Shown here: positions 62,639 through 64,000 of the stretch, one piece after another | Numbering within the stretch: the first letter of the stretch is position 1 | How the letters are laid out: the number at the start of each line of letters is the position of its first letter | Assembly (NCBI RefSeq): GCF_004801415.1 | Contig: NZ_SSNX01000005.1 | Coordinates: 260,648-324,647, forward strand | Direction of reading: 5' to 3' | From: Deinococcus sp. KSM4-11 | GTDB taxonomy: Bacteria; Deinococcota; Deinococci; Deinococcales; Deinococcaceae | DNA: 64,000 nucleotides | Made by a program: the position numbers and the translations under genes | The notes under the pieces: generated by a model | Databases searched by the model: none | Told to the model about the DNA's origin: nothing | What the model saw: only the letters and a program-made list of their open reading frames with translations

Positions 62639-63221
62639 CTGCCGCGTACCGAGTCTGCCGCAGGGTCTGCTGCACGAAGCGGGACGGATCCCGGCCCAGC
62701 GAGGCCCGTTCTGCGGTGCCCAGGCCCGGACGGCTGGCCACCGCCAGGCGCACGCTGTCGTCCGGATCATGCAACAGACGCCTCAGGAGGTCGGCGGGCA
62801 GCTCCGGCCGGGCGGCGATCCTGGCCCGCACCAACCACGCCGGATGCACGGAGAGCACGTCGGCCAGCGCCTTAGGAAGACGCGGATGGCTGGCCAACGC
62901 CACCTGCACCTCCACGCTGCGGTGGGCCTGAACCTGCCGGAGCAGCCAGTCCGGAGCGTCCGCCTGCCGGATGAGGGCCAGCAGCGCTATCACCGGCCAG
63001 CGCAGCACCAGTCCGGGCTGAGCGAGCCGCAGCAGCGGAAGCGCCGGATTCCGTAACACCTGCGCCGGGAACTCAGCCGCCAGAGTCCCCAGGATGAACG
63101 CCGAGGTATTCGGGTGCGCAGCCACGGCCCGCCTCACGCCTGCGTCCCGGCTCAGGGACAGGTTGGCCAGCTCGGTGGCCGGCAGGCACATGTCCAGCAT
63201 GGGTTGTTGATCCGGTGGCAT
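62628..63221 (-). CDS. Leucine-rich variant/HEAT-like repeat protein (paralogue)
   Basis: 197 aa from ATG 63221, with GGGAGG 8 nt upstream; the frame stays open to 63392 but would overlap the next gene. Repeats: DAGVRRAVAAHPNTSAFILG, VEVQVALASHPRLPKALADV, WLVRARIAARPELPADLLRR and DSVRLAVASRPGLGTAERAS. It matches the LRV protein at 58196 along its length, including EFPAQVLRNPALPLLRLAQP and FVQQTLRQTR. It is probably a protein-binding alpha solenoid. Its 3' end contains the rpmG promoter. Confidence 0.8.
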   Translation of the reverse strand: MPPDQQPMLDMCLPATELANLSLSRDAGVRRAVAAHPNTSAFILGTLAAEFPAQVLRNPALPLLRLAQPGLVLRWPVIALLALIRQADAPDWLLRQVQAHRSVEVQVALASHPRLPKALADVLSVHPAWLVRARIAARPELPADLLRRLLHDPDDSVRLAVASRPGLGTAERASLGRDPSRFVQQTLRQTRYAAVDT

Positions 63222-63309
63222 TCGGGCGACCTCCCACGCTGGGCAGACGATGACCTCAGCATGGAACGCAACCGGGTCGTCCCGACGGTACCGGCCAGGG
63301 AACAGTTCG

Positions 63310-63870
63310 TCAGGAGGCCGTGGCCGGTTCCGCAGGAAGTCCAGTCGGAAAGCCGTCGATGCTGCAGATATTTTTCTGCTGCCGATAGTCATCGAGACCG
63401 GTGGGCGTCTTTTGCAGCGCCCACCCGTTCAGATCGTTCCGGTCGCCCTGATACTCCATGAGCGGCACGGCCATGCCACAGGACGTCTGCACCAGATCGA
63501 CCTCCAGCACATACACCTGCCGGGCGCCGGGCAGCGGAGGAAACAGCGCCGTCAGGTCACCCCATTCGGCATCGACCGGCTGCACCATGCGCGCCGTACC
63601 GTACAGGCGCAGGATCAACGGCGGCCCTTCCAGAGCGCAGAACATCAGGGTCATGCGTGGCAGCTGAAGCAGGTGCGCGGCCGTCTCGTTGCCGCTGCCG
63701 GTCACGTTGAGCCACGCCACGCGGTTCTGGCCGAGCACCCGCAGGCTGTCCATTCCTTTGGGCGACACGTTCACCCGCCCATCCTGCGCGGCCGTCGCCA
63801 CGAAATAGAGGTGCTGCGCCTCGATGAACGCGCGCAGGTGGTCGCTGATCGCCGGAAGCTGTTTGGCCAT
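63310..63870 (-). CDS. Pyridoxamine 5'-phosphate oxidase-like FMN-binding protein
   Basis: 186 aa split-barrel protein: AFIEAQHLYFVATAAQDGRV, NVSPKGMDSLRVLGQNRVAW, GSGNETAAHLLQLPRMTLMF and PLILRLYGTARMVQPVD. The order is typical of the PPOX/general-stress FMN-binding family, which often reduces flavin or F420 substrates; true pyridoxamine oxidase activity is doubtful. TAGCAT lies 5 nt before the ATG, so the mRNA may be leaderless. It sits between tuf and the LRV gene. Confidence 0.85.
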   Translation of the reverse strand: MAKQLPAISDHLRAFIEAQHLYFVATAAQDGRVNVSPKGMDSLRVLGQNRVAWLNVTGSGNETAAHLLQLPRMTLMFCALEGPPLILRLYGTARMVQPVDAEWGDLTALFPPLPGARQVYVLEVDLVQTSCGMAVPLMEYQGDRNDLNGWALQKTPTGLDDYRQQKNICSIDGFPTGLPAEPATAS

Positions 63871-63887
63871 GTCCAATGCTATCCAAC

Positions 63888-63913
63888 GAAAAGGGGAGGC
63901 CCGTAGGCCTCCC
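63888..63913 (-). terminator. Terminator of tuf
   Basis: GGGAGGCC (63894-63901) pairs with GGCCTCCC (63906-63913) around CGTA. An A-rich stretch below (63889-63892) gives the T-run on the minus strand. It lies 20 nt after the tuf stop. Confidence 0.88.
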
Positions 63914-63932
63914 GCTTCCAAACAGTCCTGGA

Positions 63933-64000
63933 TTATTCGATGACTTTGGAGACGACGCCGGCGCCGACGGTGCGGCCACCTTCACGGATGGCGAAGCGCA
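63933..64000 (-). CDS. tuf: Elongation factor Tu, C-terminal end (5' part outside the window)
   Basis: The last 21 or so codons before the TAA read RFAIREGGRTVGAGVVSKVIE, cut by the window edge; this is the invariant EF-Tu C-terminus in domain 3. EF-Tu brings aminoacyl-tRNA to the ribosome. Its place ahead of rpmG-secE-nusG-rplKA fits the conserved translation cluster. Confidence 0.95.
   Translation of the reverse strand, partial: RFAIREGGRTVGAGVVSKVIE

Overview
The window is GC-rich bacterial DNA that fits a Deinococcus chromosome. Evidence: an RpoB/RpoC pair of Deinococcus-Thermus type, a eukaryote/archaea-like ProRS, amylosucrase and a TreX-TreZ-TreY trehalose set. In addition, seventeen genes carry a TANNNT -10 box only 6-8 nt upstream of the start codon, the leaderless-mRNA layout known to be common in Deinococcus. 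About 70 protein genes, one tRNA-Arg(CCG), several mRNA leaders and many intrinsic terminators can be supported. No CRISPR array, intact insertion sequence, prophage or replication origin was seen.

Layout. 0-5 kb: folate-type cyclo-ligase (cut by the edge), nitrilase-fold hydrolase, GNAT, calcineurin-type phosphoesterase, DNA polymerase III delta-prime, S51 peptidase. 5-10.5 kb: scpA, trpS (with a possible Fe-S motif), a membrane-anchored parvulin, tRNA-Arg, an SIS/PGI-like enzyme. 10.5-17.4 kb: membrane and secreted proteins, dCTP deaminase, a second phosphoesterase, a Bax-inhibitor-like protein. 17.4-24.4 kb: glgX-treZ-treY, which debranches glycogen and makes trehalose. 24.5-28.7 kb: accessory genes, including an orphan substrate-binding protein, two broken genes and one AT-rich gene of foreign look. 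28.7-36.8 kb: proS, amylosucrase, a broken GNAT gene, rpmI-rplT, a GntR regulator, moaA. 37-41.4 kb: acetate uptake and activation (DUF485-actP, acs). 41.4-47.3 kb: an orphan receiver, SIMPL protein, aminotransferase, and amino-sugar catabolism (nagA plus an SIS deaminase).

47.3-64 kb is the transcription/translation block read on the minus strand: tuf (cut), rpmG-secE-nusG, rplK-rplA, rplJ-rplL, rpoB-rpoC. It is interrupted twice by accessory genes. A plus-strand group (membrane TPR protein, DUF2239, GIY-YIG, LRV repeat protein) sits between rplL and rpoB. An FMN-binding protein and a second LRV paralogue sit between tuf and rpmG.

Most unusual points: four accessory genes each broken by one small lesion (TAG, TGA, a 5-bp duplication, an apparent 1-nt loss); the DUF2239/GIY-YIG/LRV operon behind an operator-like promoter; the AT-rich single-gene island near 28.3 kb; a palindrome-dense 160-bp stretch before acs; and the promoter architectures of rpoB and rpmG. 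All functional calls come from reading the sequence and recalling families; no searches or structure predictions were run.
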